Translations under genes and position numbers: made by a program
Shown: one piece after another, positions 45,054 through 54,276 of the stretch
How the letters are laid out: each line of letters begins with the position of its first letter
Numbering within the stretch: position 1 is the first letter of the stretch
Notes under the pieces: generated by a model
What the model saw: the letters and a program-made list of their open reading frames with translations, nothing else
The model's database searches: none
Told to the model about the DNA's origin: nothing
Assembly: GCF_014698505.1 (NCBI RefSeq)
Contig: NZ_JACJTD010000001.1
Coordinates: 248,001 to 312,000 of the forward strand
From: Nostoc foliaceum FACHB-393
Lineage (GTDB): Bacteria > Cyanobacteriota > Cyanobacteriia > Cyanobacteriales > Nostocaceae
DNA: 64,000 nt
Reading direction: 5' to 3'

Positions 45054-46160
45054 TTACCTGATGTTATTAGACGTGACAAAATTGGCATAACTTAATTCGT
45101 TTACGCGATTCCAATTAAAAATCTGCTGTCGAAACGCTTTCCACTGTTCGTAAACTTGTTTAAAAGCCACATCCTTGCTGGCATTTTCTTCAAACAACTC
45201 AAAAGATATTTTTTGGGCTGCTTGCATAATATCTTGACTGTAAGGAACTAGCTTTGTACCACTAGCCAGTAACCGTGTCATTGCTTGCCCATTCAAAGAA
45301 TCATACTGACTAAGCATATTCAAGTTTGCTTCAATAGTCGCTGTCTTCAAAACCTCCTGATATTCTTTGGGTAGGCGATTCCAAGCAGTTAGGTTAACCA
45401 ACACATCCAAGGTTGGCCCTGGTTCCCACCATCCGGGGTAATAGTAAAATTGGGCGGCTTTATTTAAGCCGAGTTTCTCATCATCGTAAGGGCCTACCCA
45501 CTCAGCAGCATCAATTGCTCCCCTATCTAGCGCTAAATAAACTTCGCCTCCAGGTAATACTTGCACATTCACCCCTAAGCGGGACATGACTTCTCCGCCT
45601 AATCCCGGAATTCGCATTTTCAACCCTTTAAGATCAGAAATAGACTTAATTTCTTTTTTGAACCATCCCCCCATCTGTGCGCCAGTACTACCAGCAGGAA
45701 AACTAATCACGTTGAAGTTGGTATAAATTTTGTGTATGGCTTCCAATCCACCACCGTTATAAAGCCAAGCATTTTGCTGTTGGGCGTTTAAACCGAAGGG
45801 TACGGAGGTGGCGAAGGCTAATGCTGGACTTTTACCAATGTAATAGTAACTAGATGTGTGACCGCATTCAACAGTCCCGGCTTGTACAGCATCCAAGACT
45901 TGCAATCCTGGTACTAACTCTCCGGCGGCAAAGGGCGTAATCTGGAAACGTCCATTGGTCATTTCCTCAACTCGCCGAGAAACTGTTTCTGCACCGATAA
46001 AAGTACCCAAAGATTTGGGCCAGCTAGTGGCCATGCGCCAACGGATATTTGGTAGCCCTGCTTGCACACTAGGGGATTTACCAGTTTGGCTACAAGAAAC
46101 TAGGGTAGCAGCAGTTGCGGTGGCGATCGCAGCTGTGTTGAGAACCTCTCGGCGTTTCAT
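45054..46160 (-). CDS. dctP: TRAP transporter substrate-binding protein (2-oxoacid type)
   Basis: A 368-residue periplasmic binding protein close to the TakP / monocarboxylate 2-oxoacid-binding family. The N-terminus MKRREVLNTAAIATATAATL has a twin-arginine-like pair and then LVSC, a plausible lipobox (Cys23). Family motifs: WRMATSWPKSLGTFIGAETV, AGELVPGLQVLDAVQAGTVE, LKGLKMRIPGLGGEVMSRLG (substrate Arg) and GAIDAAEWVGPYDDEKLGL. It faces the dctQM pair tail-to-tail, the same arrangement as in the Anabaena pyruvate TRAP system. Confidence 0.93.
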   Translation of the reverse strand: MKRREVLNTAAIATATAATLVSCSQTGKSPSVQAGLPNIRWRMATSWPKSLGTFIGAETVSRRVEEMTNGRFQITPFAAGELVPGLQVLDAVQAGTVECGHTSSYYYIGKSPALAFATSVPFGLNAQQQNAWLYNGGGLEAIHKIYTNFNVISFPAGSTGAQMGGWFKKEIKSISDLKGLKMRIPGLGGEVMSRLGVNVQVLPGGEVYLALDRGAIDAAEWVGPYDDEKLGLNKAAQFYYYPGWWEPGPTLDVLVNLTAWNRLPKEYQEVLKTATIEANLNMLSQYDSLNGQAMTRLLASGTKLVPYSQDIMQAAQKISFELFEENASKDVAFKQVYEQWKAFRQQIFNWNRVNELSYANFVTSNNIR

Positions 46161-46255
46161 AATTGTTAATGATTTAAATTGCGGAAAATTTAGACTGATA
46201 GAGAATATTTATCAGGTTTTTGGCAATTTTTTAGTTTTAAGTATTAAATTCAACG

Positions 46256-46293
46256 CAGTAGGGGCACATAGCTATAGCTGTGCGCCCCTACTG
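46256..46293. repeat. Palindromic repeat CAGTAGGGGCACA type
   Basis: CAGTAGGGGCACA (46256-46268) pairs with TGTGCGCCCCTACTG (46279-46293) with one bulge, around AGCTATAGC. It is the same general family as 53870-53898. It lies between dctP and the first pentapeptide gene. Confidence 0.75.
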
Positions 46294-46330
46294 TGTAATT
46301 GAGTTTTAGATGCTGAAACTGAGATTTTTG

Positions 46331-47572
46331 TTACTTCCAGTGTTGGGGTATCTTAAAATTTTCCGGTAAGATTGTGGTGCGATCGCCAATTGCCTGTTCA
46401 ATCTGCTGTAATTCTAGGTTTTCACAGCCGTTCAAGTTTGCTCTAGAGAGGTTAGCTTCTTGGAGGTTAGCATCTTGCAGATTGGCTGTACTGAGTAACA
46501 CACCTTCTAAGTTGGCTCCAGCAAGTTTGGCGTTTTGCAAGTTACTGCCAATTAGGTTTGCATCTTGGAGGTTGCTATCTTCAAAATTTACTCTTTCCAA
46601 GTTGGCATCACAAAGAATTGCTCCTTCTAAGTTGGCACCGCAAAGGATTGCTTCTTCTAATTTGGCATCACAAAGGATTGCCCCTTCCAAGTTGGCATCA
46701 TAAAGGATTGCCTTGGAAAGGTTCGCCTTTCTGAGGACTACGCCTTGGAGATTGGCTTCTGGGAGGATTGCTTTTTGCAGGTTGGCTTCATAGAAAATTG
46801 ACCCACAAAGATAGGTAATTGATAAGTCTGCCTCAGACAGATTTGCTCGGGTAAAGTTGACCCATTGCAAGTTAGCGCCTACGAAGATTGCCCTAGAGAG
46901 GTTAGCGTCTGTTAAGTCTGCATTACTGAGGTCTGTATTGCGTAAATCTAGTTTCTGGTTTACCGGATCTTTATGTGAATCACGTCGTCCAATGACAGTC
47001 AAAGCTGTTTGAATATCTGTAGGAAGTTTTGATGAGTTCTGTGATTCGTCCTCATATTTTGGATTCACCGGGGCATTTTCGCGGATAAAAGCAGCGAGAA
47101 TTTCCATAATTGTCCAATGGTCTTTGTGAGAATCCTTGGCAATTCGTTCTAAAGCATAAATTGCGGCAAACCGCGTTTCAATTTTTTCATTGCCCAACTG
47201 TTCAATTGCTTTAGAAAAACGTTCTGGAACAATTTCTTCTAGAGTTTTTTGGGTGTTATTAATGCCAGTTCCGATGTTGTTGTCCCAAGCTAGTGTCGCA
47301 CCCAGGAATTTGGTTAATACATTCGGATTTTCACCAAAAGAGAGTCTGGAAGTATAGTAAGCATTAATAATTAATGCCAATCCCCCAATGATTATGGCAA
47401 GAGTTGTTAATGCTTGATTAATATATTCTAGTTTTTCTTGATTTGAAAACCCTTCAATATTTTCAAAGAATGAGAAAATTAGAGTTAATGAAAAAAGAAA
47501 TATAATTGAGATCAATACCAACAAAGTCGTGAGTCCATTTGCCTTTATGAAAGACATGTCATAAGTCTTCAT
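46331..47572 (-). CDS. Pentapeptide-repeat membrane protein 1
   Basis: A 413-residue protein. Two N-terminal helices (about 13-34 and 50-72) anchor it; then comes a module of about 60 residues, SKAIEQLGNEKIETRFAAIY, ALERIAKDSHKDHWTIMEIL, AAFIRENAP, shared with the paralogues at 54277 and 55957. Residues about 205-395 are A(D/N)LxX pentapeptide repeats that fold as a right-handed quadrilateral beta-helix. The C-terminal tail LELQQIEQAIGDRTTILPEN is also conserved among the paralogues. The function of this membrane-bound family is unknown. Confidence 0.9.
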   Translation of the reverse strand: MKTYDMSFIKANGLTTLLVLISIIFLFSLTLIFSFFENIEGFSNQEKLEYINQALTTLAIIIGGLALIINAYYTSRLSFGENPNVLTKFLGATLAWDNNIGTGINNTQKTLEEIVPERFSKAIEQLGNEKIETRFAAIYALERIAKDSHKDHWTIMEILAAFIRENAPVNPKYEDESQNSSKLPTDIQTALTVIGRRDSHKDPVNQKLDLRNTDLSNADLTDANLSRAIFVGANLQWVNFTRANLSEADLSITYLCGSIFYEANLQKAILPEANLQGVVLRKANLSKAILYDANLEGAILCDAKLEEAILCGANLEGAILCDANLERVNFEDSNLQDANLIGSNLQNAKLAGANLEGVLLSTANLQDANLQEANLSRANLNGCENLELQQIEQAIGDRTTILPENFKIPQHWK

Positions 47573-47881
47573 ATTTGACTCCTTACGGAAATAAATTTAG
47601 GTTGATTTTAAGAGCTTCTGTAAATATCTGATAGCGTACAAACACGGAACTACCTGACAGATACCTGAATCTACTTCATAGCGATCATCTATAAAATCTA
47701 TGACACCTTATTTATCAAATATCCCCTGAACTGTCGGGTTTTGCGGTGGTAACACAACATTGTTGTGCATGAAACGAAGCTATTTTACGCAATTGAAAAC
47801 GCCTGTATTACCTGTAAAGAATAGTTTAAAATCTGTGGTGTTAATGAGGTTTATATAATGATTCAGATTTATAATAAACAC
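47573..47881. other. Intergenic, short palindrome only
   Basis: Contains the perfect palindrome CACAACA-T-TGTTGTG (47753-47767). No gene is seen. Confidence 0.5.
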
Positions 47882-49846
47882 CTAAGCACAAGTGACTAAA
47901 TTGGAAATCGCCATAAGCAATTCTTCTGGTGCTACAGGTTTAACGATGTGCTGTTGAAAGCCTGCTTGAAGTGCTTGCTGCTGATTGATTTCGCCTGCAT
48001 AAGCAGTCAGAGCGATCGCTGGAATCTTTTTTCCTCCTGCTTCTGCTTCCAGAGCACGCACCTGTTTTATCAGCATATAGCCGTTCATCTCTGGCATCCC
48101 AATATCGCTGAGTAAGATATCTGGCTTTGACTGTGTTAGTGCTTGTAAAGCTTCATCTCCTGATGCTACTGCGGTGACGATCGCTCCAAACTGTTCCAAG
48201 ACAAAGCTGAAAAACTCGCGGGTATCAGCATTGTCATCTACAATCAGGATTTGTATACCCATCAGGGGAGAAGAGGCAAAAACGGCAGTTGAGGAATCAG
48301 CATTCGGGTCATCGTCGATGGTTACACTTTCCTTGAGCAGGGGTAACCTAACTGTGAAAATAGCTCCCTGATCCTCGCCAAGACTTTGGGCCCAAACCGT
48401 TCCACCGTGCATCTCAACTAAGTGACGAGCGATCGCTAAACCTAACCCTAGCCCACCAAACTTTCTAGTTGTTGTACCGTCACCCTGACGGAAATAGTCA
48501 AACACATGAGGTAGAAAATCGGGGTGAATGCCTTTACCTGTATCGCTGACGGTAATCTGTACATGAGCGTCGATGCACTCCAATTGCACATTTACTTTTC
48601 CCCCAGCCGATGTAAACTTGACAGCATTCGATAAAAGGTTCCAGAAGACTTGCTGTAAGCGGGCTGAATCACCCAAAACTTTCCCCTTCAAATCAAGCGT
48701 CGTCTCAATCTGAATGGTTTTAGCCTCTGCTGCTAAACGCACTGTTTCCATTGCCGCTTCAATGGTGGATGCCAGATTGACTGGTATCATGTTGAGATTG
48801 AGTTTACCTTGGAGAATGCGAGAAACATCCAACAAATCTTCAATGAGTTGAGCTTGTAATTTGGCATTGCGTTCAATGGTTTCAAGGGCTTTTTTGAGCG
48901 ATATATCATCAAATTTACGGCTCTGCAACAGTTTTGCCCAACCAAGAATCGGATTCAGCGGCGATCGCAATTCATGGGAAAGTACCGCCAAAAACTCATC
49001 TTTTATCCGGTTAGCAGCCTCTGCTTCCTCCCTGGCTCTTTGCTCAAGTTGCAAAAGGCGATCACGTTCCGATTCGGTGCGTTTGCGATCGCTGATATCA
49101 GTTAGCATAGCGATCGCGCCCAAGAACTCATTTTGTTCACTAAAAATAGCTTTAGCAGAAATCAGTGCCCAGATGTACGAACCATCTTTGCATCTCAATC
49201 GACCTTCTTTAAGATCACTCCCTTCTCGCTTGTGCCACTCCACTTTCTCTTGGGCTGATACTCCATCAATCTGTTCGATAAAATCAAACATAGAACGACC
49301 CAGCATTTCTTCTGCCGGATAACCCAACATCTCACAGAGCCGTTGATTCACGAACTCTGTTTGTGATTGAGAGTCAATCATCCAGATTCCCTCATAAGAG
49401 GTATCAACAATTCTGCGATACTTGGCTTCACTCTTCTGTAGCGACTCCTCTGCTTGCTGGCGCTCCCGGCGTTCCTTGGCTTCCCTTAATGCCCGTTGCA
49501 CTGAGGGAACTAACCGCCCTAGTCGTTGCTTTAACACATAATCAGTTGCACCGTTCTTCAGGGCTTCGATCGCTAATTCTTCACCCAACGCCGCAGAGAC
49601 AAAGATAAAAGGAATTTCTGGAGAGCGATTTCGGGCAATTTCCAGAGCAGAAATGCCATCAAAAGAAGGCAGGGCATAATCGGCAAGAATTAAATCAAAA
49701 GTCTCTCTTTCCAAAGCAGCAAAGAAATCAGCACCAGTTTCAACTCGGATTAGTTCGCAATTAATTCCGCCTTCGGTTAATATCACTTGGACAAGCTCTG
49801 CATCTAACAGACTGTCTTCCAAAAGCAGGAAACGGAGGAAATTCAT
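47882..49846 (-). CDS. Hybrid sensor histidine kinase (REC-PAS-HisKA-HATPase-REC)
   Basis: A 654-residue soluble kinase. N-terminal receiver (about 5-122, LLEDSLLDAELV, phospho-Asp in DLILADYALPSFDGI); PAS domain about 140-258; HisKA with H in EFLAVLSHELRSPLNPILGW (about 286-305); HATPase with N-box LQQVFWNLLSNAVKFTSAGG and GKGIHPDF, FGGLGLGLAIARHLVEMHGG; C-terminal receiver (about 530-650, LIVDDNADTREFF, DILLSDIGMPEMNGYMLI). It overlaps the upstream regulator gene by one base (TAATG), so it is translationally coupled. It likely closes a phosphorelay with the two upstream genes. Confidence 0.95.
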   Translation of the reverse strand: MNFLRFLLLEDSLLDAELVQVILTEGGINCELIRVETGADFFAALERETFDLILADYALPSFDGISALEIARNRSPEIPFIFVSAALGEELAIEALKNGATDYVLKQRLGRLVPSVQRALREAKERRERQQAEESLQKSEAKYRRIVDTSYEGIWMIDSQSQTEFVNQRLCEMLGYPAEEMLGRSMFDFIEQIDGVSAQEKVEWHKREGSDLKEGRLRCKDGSYIWALISAKAIFSEQNEFLGAIAMLTDISDRKRTESERDRLLQLEQRAREEAEAANRIKDEFLAVLSHELRSPLNPILGWAKLLQSRKFDDISLKKALETIERNAKLQAQLIEDLLDVSRILQGKLNLNMIPVNLASTIEAAMETVRLAAEAKTIQIETTLDLKGKVLGDSARLQQVFWNLLSNAVKFTSAGGKVNVQLECIDAHVQITVSDTGKGIHPDFLPHVFDYFRQGDGTTTRKFGGLGLGLAIARHLVEMHGGTVWAQSLGEDQGAIFTVRLPLLKESVTIDDDPNADSSTAVFASSPLMGIQILIVDDNADTREFFSFVLEQFGAIVTAVASGDEALQALTQSKPDILLSDIGMPEMNGYMLIKQVRALEAEAGGKKIPAIALTAYAGEINQQQALQAGFQQHIVKPVAPEELLMAISNLVTCA

Positions 49847-50322
49847 TAGTTCCTCTCCTGTTGACGATGAGGTACAGAAGGTAGAGCGCCAAGGGGTGGC
49901 TGATTAATCACTGCCCAAAACAGTCCCACACCTTTGATAGCATCAGCAAACTCATGGTAATCAAGAGGCTTGACGACATAGGCATTAACGCCTAACTCGT
50001 AGCACCGAACTAAGTCTGGCTCCTCACGGGAAGAAGTTAATACCACGACTGGAATCACTCGCATTATTGGGTCAGATTTTATTTCTGCCAACACTTCTAG
50101 TCCATCGATTTTAGGAAGTTTCAAATCGAGAAGCACCACTACAGGATGCCCCTCCATCCGCAACCGGAATAGCCCCCGGCGATAGAGATAATCTAGTGCT
50201 TCCTCTCCATCACGTACCACCACCACTTCGTTGGCAAGATTATTTTCCGACAAGGCGGCCAATATTAATTCTGCATCGTTGGCACTGTCTTCAATCAGCA
50301 GAATTCGCTTGAGTTCTTTCAT
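49846..50322 (-). CDS. Single-domain response regulator, Rcp1-like
   Basis: A 158-residue receiver-only protein: acidic pair in ILLIEDSANDAELI, phospho-Asp in VVVLLDLKLPKIDGLEVL, Thr/Ser in VVVLTSSREEPDL and Lys in AYVVKPLDYHEF. The insert YRRGLFRLRMEGHPVV before the Asp strand is typical of Rcp1-type partners of phytochrome-like kinases. The start overlaps the stop of the upstream kinase by 4 bp (ATGA), the strongest sign that it is that kinase's partner. Confidence 0.95.
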   Translation of the reverse strand: MKELKRILLIEDSANDAELILAALSENNLANEVVVVRDGEEALDYLYRRGLFRLRMEGHPVVVLLDLKLPKIDGLEVLAEIKSDPIMRVIPVVVLTSSREEPDLVRCYELGVNAYVVKPLDYHEFADAIKGVGLFWAVINQPPLGALPSVPHRQQERN

Positions 50323-53300
50323 TCGCCCTCCTTCTTCGTCAACTTAGGTAGTGAAAAATAGAAGGTGGCTCCACTGTCAACTATGGCCTCTGCCCAGACT
50401 CGACCATTATGCCGATGAATAATCCGTTGCACGTTTGCCAATCCAACACCTGTGCCTTCAAATTGTGGGTCGCTATGCAGGCGTTGAAATACTCCGAATA
50501 GCTTGTGAACATATTGCATATTAAAGCCTACGCCGTTATCTTGTACAAAAAAGACAACTTCGTTTTCATTGTCAGTGCTGCCAACAGTAATTTCTGCTGG
50601 GTTTCGAGTCTGCGTATATTTTACGGCATTGTCTATGAGGTTGCGAAGAACGAGCCGCAGCATGGAGGGGTCACCTTGCACTTCTGGCAGTGGTTCTATG
50701 TGCCAATTGATTCTGCGTCCTGGGGTTTGGATTTGTAAATCGCGTTTTATTTCTTCCACCAGTTGCTCCATATTGAGGTCGATGTAGCGCATTTCGGTGC
50801 GCCCCATGCGAGAAAATGTGAGCAACTCATCGATTAATGTTCCTGCTTGTTTGGCAGTTTCTGCAATTATTTTCAAATAGCGCTGACTCGTTTCATCTAA
50901 GGTTGTTGAGTTATGTCGCTTCTGAAGCAATTCTATAAATCCCATGATGTGGCGAAAGGGCGATCGCAAGTCGTGAGAGACTGAATAGGAGAAGGATTCG
51001 AGTTCCTTATTGGCGGCTTCGAGTTGAATGGTACGCTCTTGAATCCGTTGCTCCAGCATTTCGTTTAGTTGTTGCAGGGCGGCTTCAGCAACTTTGCGAT
51101 CGTGAATGTCGCTGGCGATGCCCACCCACTTGATAATCTCTCCGGCTGCATCTCGAAATGGCAAACCCCGGACAATATGCCAACGATAGCTACCATCAGA
51201 AACTCGACGGAAGCGAATTTCTACTTCGTAGTTTGTCGCGTTAGCAAGAGCCTGCATTGAAGTTTTAAAGACGCGCTCGCGGTCATCAGGGTGAATGATA
51301 TCAATCCAGCCATACCCAGCAGTCTGCTCCATTGTCAGTCCACTATAGTCAAACCAGTATTGATTACAATAAGTAATACCACTTTTGCTATCGCCCATCC
51401 AAATAGCCTGCGGTGACACTTCTGTTAAAATTCGGTATCGCTCCTCGCTATCACGTAGCGTTTCTTGTGCCAGATTGCGATCGTGGACATCAACAGAGGA
51501 GCCGATATAGCCGAGAAATTCCCCTGTTGGTGCAAACCGAGGCACACCACTATCGAAAAGCCAACGGTATTCGCCATCATTGCGTTTGAGGCGATATTCC
51601 ATTTGAAATTTTTGCCGGGCATCAAAGGCATTGGTGTATGTATCTAAGCAACGCTGAAAATCATCAGGATGAACACCTTCAGCCCAACCGTTGCCCATCT
51701 CTTGCTCTAGAGTCCGCCCGGTAAAATCTAGCCAGGGTTTATTAAAGTAGTTACAAAGTTTGTCAGTGCCGGACATCCAGATTAGTACGGGAGCGGTATC
51801 TGCCATCTGGCGAAAGCGGGCTTCACTTTCACGCAACGCTGCTTCTGCCTGATTGCGATCGCGCAGCGCAGCTTGCTGTTCGCTAATGTCAGTAATCAAC
51901 GCCGCATACCCTTCAATGGTTCCCTGTTGATTAAACTGAGGAACACAAATAGCATGAATGTAGCGTGTGCCAGCATCTTTATAAGGAACTTCAGTTTCAT
52001 AAGTGACCTGCTCTCCTGCAAGTACTCGTTCCACATAGGGACGAACTACTTCATAAGCGGATTCACCCAAAACATCCCAAAGATGCTTTCCATAAACTTC
52101 TGCCGTCGAATGCCCAAACCACTCTTCATAAGCTCGGTTGTTGAAGCGGTACCGTTGTTCTGAATCTACAAAGGAAATCAGAACTGGCAACGTATCTGTA
52201 ATCAAGCGAAGTTCTGTTTCTCGTTGCCGCAGCGCCTCCTCGATGCGCTTGCGGTTGGTGATATCCCGCCAGCAATTAATTGCACCGATAATCTGACCTT
52301 GGAAATCCAGAATGGGTACTACATTAGCGCTGGCTGTAATCCGGGTTCCATCAGGACGTTCAATGATGCACTCCTCATCGCGGATTGTTTCACCATAGCG
52401 TGTAGCACGGTACAAAGGTAGTTGTTCTAGGGTGGGACGCGTTACACCATCAGCTAGAAACAGACCGTAGGACTGGGCGTAGTAGCTGGAAGTCATGCCA
52501 ACGAGGGATTCACTAGGTCTACCCAAAAGCTCTTGAGCGAGTTTGCTGTTGGCGATAATTGGGAAATCTGGGGGGCCGGCGGTAATTGTAATTCCCTCTG
52601 GGACGTGTTCTAAGAGCATTTGCAGGATGCTCTGGGCTTCTTCGGCTTGGCGGGTGCGATGCCGGGCTTCTGCTTCGGCTTGTTTGCGATCGCGTAGTGC
52701 AGCTTGCTGTTCGCTCAAGTCAAGCACAAAACCAATGATTGTCCTATCTCCCTGTTTAGCAAAGCCAAGTAGGGCGGGGACTAGAGAGCCGTCTTTGCGG
52801 ATGTATTCCTGCTCAAAGGGCTTACAACTCCCAGTAATCATAAGTTCTTGAATTGATCGCTCACTCACCTCAATGTATTCGAGTGGAGTGATCTCGCCCC
52901 AGCGGATTCGACCAGAGCGCAAATCCTCGCGGGTATAATTGAGCATTTGCAAAAAGGTATCATTGGCTTCAATGATTAAGCCATTGAGATCAGCGACAAT
53001 TACCCCGATAATATTGGATTCTGTTAAGCGACCAAACCTTGCCTCGCTTTCGCGTAGTGACTTCAGACTTGCTTCAGCTTTCCGTTGGGCTGTGCGGCGT
53101 GATTCGTTGAGCGAACTGATTAACCCTGCTGCCAGCATGAACACAATTAATGGTACTAATCTACTTAGATTTGTAATATTCTGCGGATAGAGTGGCTTAA
53201 AAAAGAAGTAGTTGATTGCCAAAGTAGACAAAACGGTAGCAAGTAACCCCGGAACCAAGCCACCGTACCAGGCACTCACCATCACCGCAACAAAAAACAG

Positions 53301-53474
53301 CGCAGCAGGTGTTGGAGCAAGATATGGATTAAGCAGCAGGGTTCCCCCCAGTGCTAAGGCAACGGATAGCAAAGAAATAAGATAGTACAGCAGTTGCTCC
53401 CGAATGATTGCGCCCTTCTCTCTACTGCCAGCAAAGGTGTTTTTAGATTCAGGTGCCCTCATCTTATAAGCCAT
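50319..53474 (-). CDS. Membrane multi-PAS sensor histidine kinase
   Basis: A 1051-residue kinase. Residues about 25-120 are a DUF4118/KdpD-like four-helix membrane region (LISLLSVALALGGTLLLNPY, LFFVAVMVSAWYGGLVPGLL). Then five PAS/PAC units (roughly 140-260, 285-410, 415-540, 550-670, 675-800), a coiled coil, HisKA with SFSYSVSHDLRSPFRHIMGF, and HATPase (LRLVLRNLIDNAVKYT, FVQDNGVGFNMQYVHKLFGV, GTGVGLANVQRIIHRHNG). The kinase core is phytochrome-like although no GAF/PHY domain is present. The signal is unknown. It is second in the operon, 4 bp from the HTH gene. Confidence 0.95.
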   Translation of the reverse strand: MAYKMRAPESKNTFAGSREKGAIIREQLLYYLISLLSVALALGGTLLLNPYLAPTPAALFFVAVMVSAWYGGLVPGLLATVLSTLAINYFFFKPLYPQNITNLSRLVPLIVFMLAAGLISSLNESRRTAQRKAEASLKSLRESEARFGRLTESNIIGVIVADLNGLIIEANDTFLQMLNYTREDLRSGRIRWGEITPLEYIEVSERSIQELMITGSCKPFEQEYIRKDGSLVPALLGFAKQGDRTIIGFVLDLSEQQAALRDRKQAEAEARHRTRQAEEAQSILQMLLEHVPEGITITAGPPDFPIIANSKLAQELLGRPSESLVGMTSSYYAQSYGLFLADGVTRPTLEQLPLYRATRYGETIRDEECIIERPDGTRITASANVVPILDFQGQIIGAINCWRDITNRKRIEEALRQRETELRLITDTLPVLISFVDSEQRYRFNNRAYEEWFGHSTAEVYGKHLWDVLGESAYEVVRPYVERVLAGEQVTYETEVPYKDAGTRYIHAICVPQFNQQGTIEGYAALITDISEQQAALRDRNQAEAALRESEARFRQMADTAPVLIWMSGTDKLCNYFNKPWLDFTGRTLEQEMGNGWAEGVHPDDFQRCLDTYTNAFDARQKFQMEYRLKRNDGEYRWLFDSGVPRFAPTGEFLGYIGSSVDVHDRNLAQETLRDSEERYRILTEVSPQAIWMGDSKSGITYCNQYWFDYSGLTMEQTAGYGWIDIIHPDDRERVFKTSMQALANATNYEVEIRFRRVSDGSYRWHIVRGLPFRDAAGEIIKWVGIASDIHDRKVAEAALQQLNEMLEQRIQERTIQLEAANKELESFSYSVSHDLRSPFRHIMGFIELLQKRHNSTTLDETSQRYLKIIAETAKQAGTLIDELLTFSRMGRTEMRYIDLNMEQLVEEIKRDLQIQTPGRRINWHIEPLPEVQGDPSMLRLVLRNLIDNAVKYTQTRNPAEITVGSTDNENEVVFFVQDNGVGFNMQYVHKLFGVFQRLHSDPQFEGTGVGLANVQRIIHRHNGRVWAEAIVDSGATFYFSLPKLTKKEGE

Positions 53475-53478
53475 AATT

Positions 53479-53718
53479 CTACTCTGCTTCTGGAAAATAC
53501 TGGTTCAGCAGGCTTTTGCCGGGTTCACCCATCTGGCGTAACATTTCTTCTATTAGTTTTAGGGCTATGCGTGAAGGCACTGTATGCCTATTTTCCCAAC
53601 GATTGACTGTTTTAAATGAAACCCCTAATTTTGCAGCAAACTGTTTTTGAGAAAGATTGAGTTGCTGCCGAAGATCCCGAATTAAATCTAAACTTTCCAG
53701 CCGCTTTGTTACAGGCAT
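53479..53718 (-). CDS. XRE-family helix-turn-helix regulator
   Basis: A 79-residue protein that is essentially one HTH domain: LIRDLRQQLNLSQKQFAAKL, GVSFKTVNRWENRHTVPSRI, then a short C-terminal helix ALKLIEEMLRQMG and tail. The start at 53718 has a good site (AGGAAAAGGAG, just upstream). It is first in an operon of four, with 4 bp to the kinase gene. A perfect inverted repeat lies 31-50 bp upstream of its start codon, a probable operator, so it likely controls its own operon. Confidence 0.9.
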   Translation of the reverse strand: MPVTKRLESLDLIRDLRQQLNLSQKQFAAKLGVSFKTVNRWENRHTVPSRIALKLIEEMLRQMGEPGKSLLNQYFPEAE

Positions 53719-53748
53719 CTCCTTTTCCTATTTTCATAGAATGACTAG

Positions 53749-53768
53749 GATAGGACACCTGTCCTATC
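53749..53768 (-). promoter_or_regulatory. Perfect inverted repeat, probable operator of the XRE-kinase operon
   Basis: GATAGGACA (53749-53757), CC, TGTCCTATC (53760-53768): a perfect 9-bp dyad with a 2-base spacer, centred about 41 bp upstream of the HTH start codon. Size and placement fit binding of an XRE dimer over or near the promoter. Confidence 0.7.
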
Positions 53769-53869
53769 TTTTATCTCTTGCTTAGGGAATATTTCTAAGG
53801 TATAGCAGTAAGCTGGGTTTTGCTTAACCTTGTATCGTTATAGTGGTTCTCGCTTACGTGAGTACACCC

Positions 53870-53898
53870 GTAGGGGCACGGCAGTGCCGTGCCCCTAC
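53870..53898. repeat. 29-bp perfect palindromic repeat
   Basis: GTAGGGGCACGGCA, one G, then TGCCGTGCCCCTAC. It is an interspersed GC-rich palindrome of the family also seen in degenerate form at 46256-46293. It could act as a terminator-like hairpin in either direction. Confidence 0.85.
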
Positions 53899-53977
53899 AC
53901 CTGGCGATATAATCTTGTACCGCATCTGAGTGGGAAACGCTATAAAAAGGTTAACGTTGAGGTTCAAAGGGTGAAAC

Positions 53978-54094
53978 TTAAGCTTTCCAATGTTTGGGTG
54001 GTTGAAGATTTTCCGGTAAGATTGTTGTGCGATCGCCAATTAACTTTTCAATCTGCTCTTGTCCTAGATTTTCGGCTTCAAGAAGGGACGATTT
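53978..54094 (-). pseudogene. Decayed C-terminal end of a pentapeptide-repeat gene
   Basis: On the minus strand 54094-53978 reads a 38-residue tail ending AENLGQEQIEKLIGDRTTIL, PENLQPPKHWKA and a stop. It aligns with the tail of the gene at 46331 (ENLELQQIEQAIGDRTTILP, ENFKIPQHWK). An in-frame stop lies four codons upstream of the matching part and the region beyond is an unrelated interspersed repeat, so the rest of the gene is gone. Confidence 0.8.
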
Positions 54095-54276
54095 ATTTTT
54101 TTATTTAGACACGCAGCGGCTTGTCGCAGGCTACCGCAAAGGAAAGAACAAGAGAGAGGGTTTAATGAATTAATTAGGAGTACATAGAATAATTATTACG
54201 AGAACTTACGGTAAAAACTATAGCATTAAGTGAAACTGGTAGAATGCGCCCAAATAACTAATGATGCTGTGATAAC

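Noticed and set aside
46374..46703. Long open frames antisense to the pentapeptide genes (also 54587-54778, 55898-56218)
   Set aside because: Antisense of A(D/N)LxX repeats is naturally stop-free; the sense frames explain the region.
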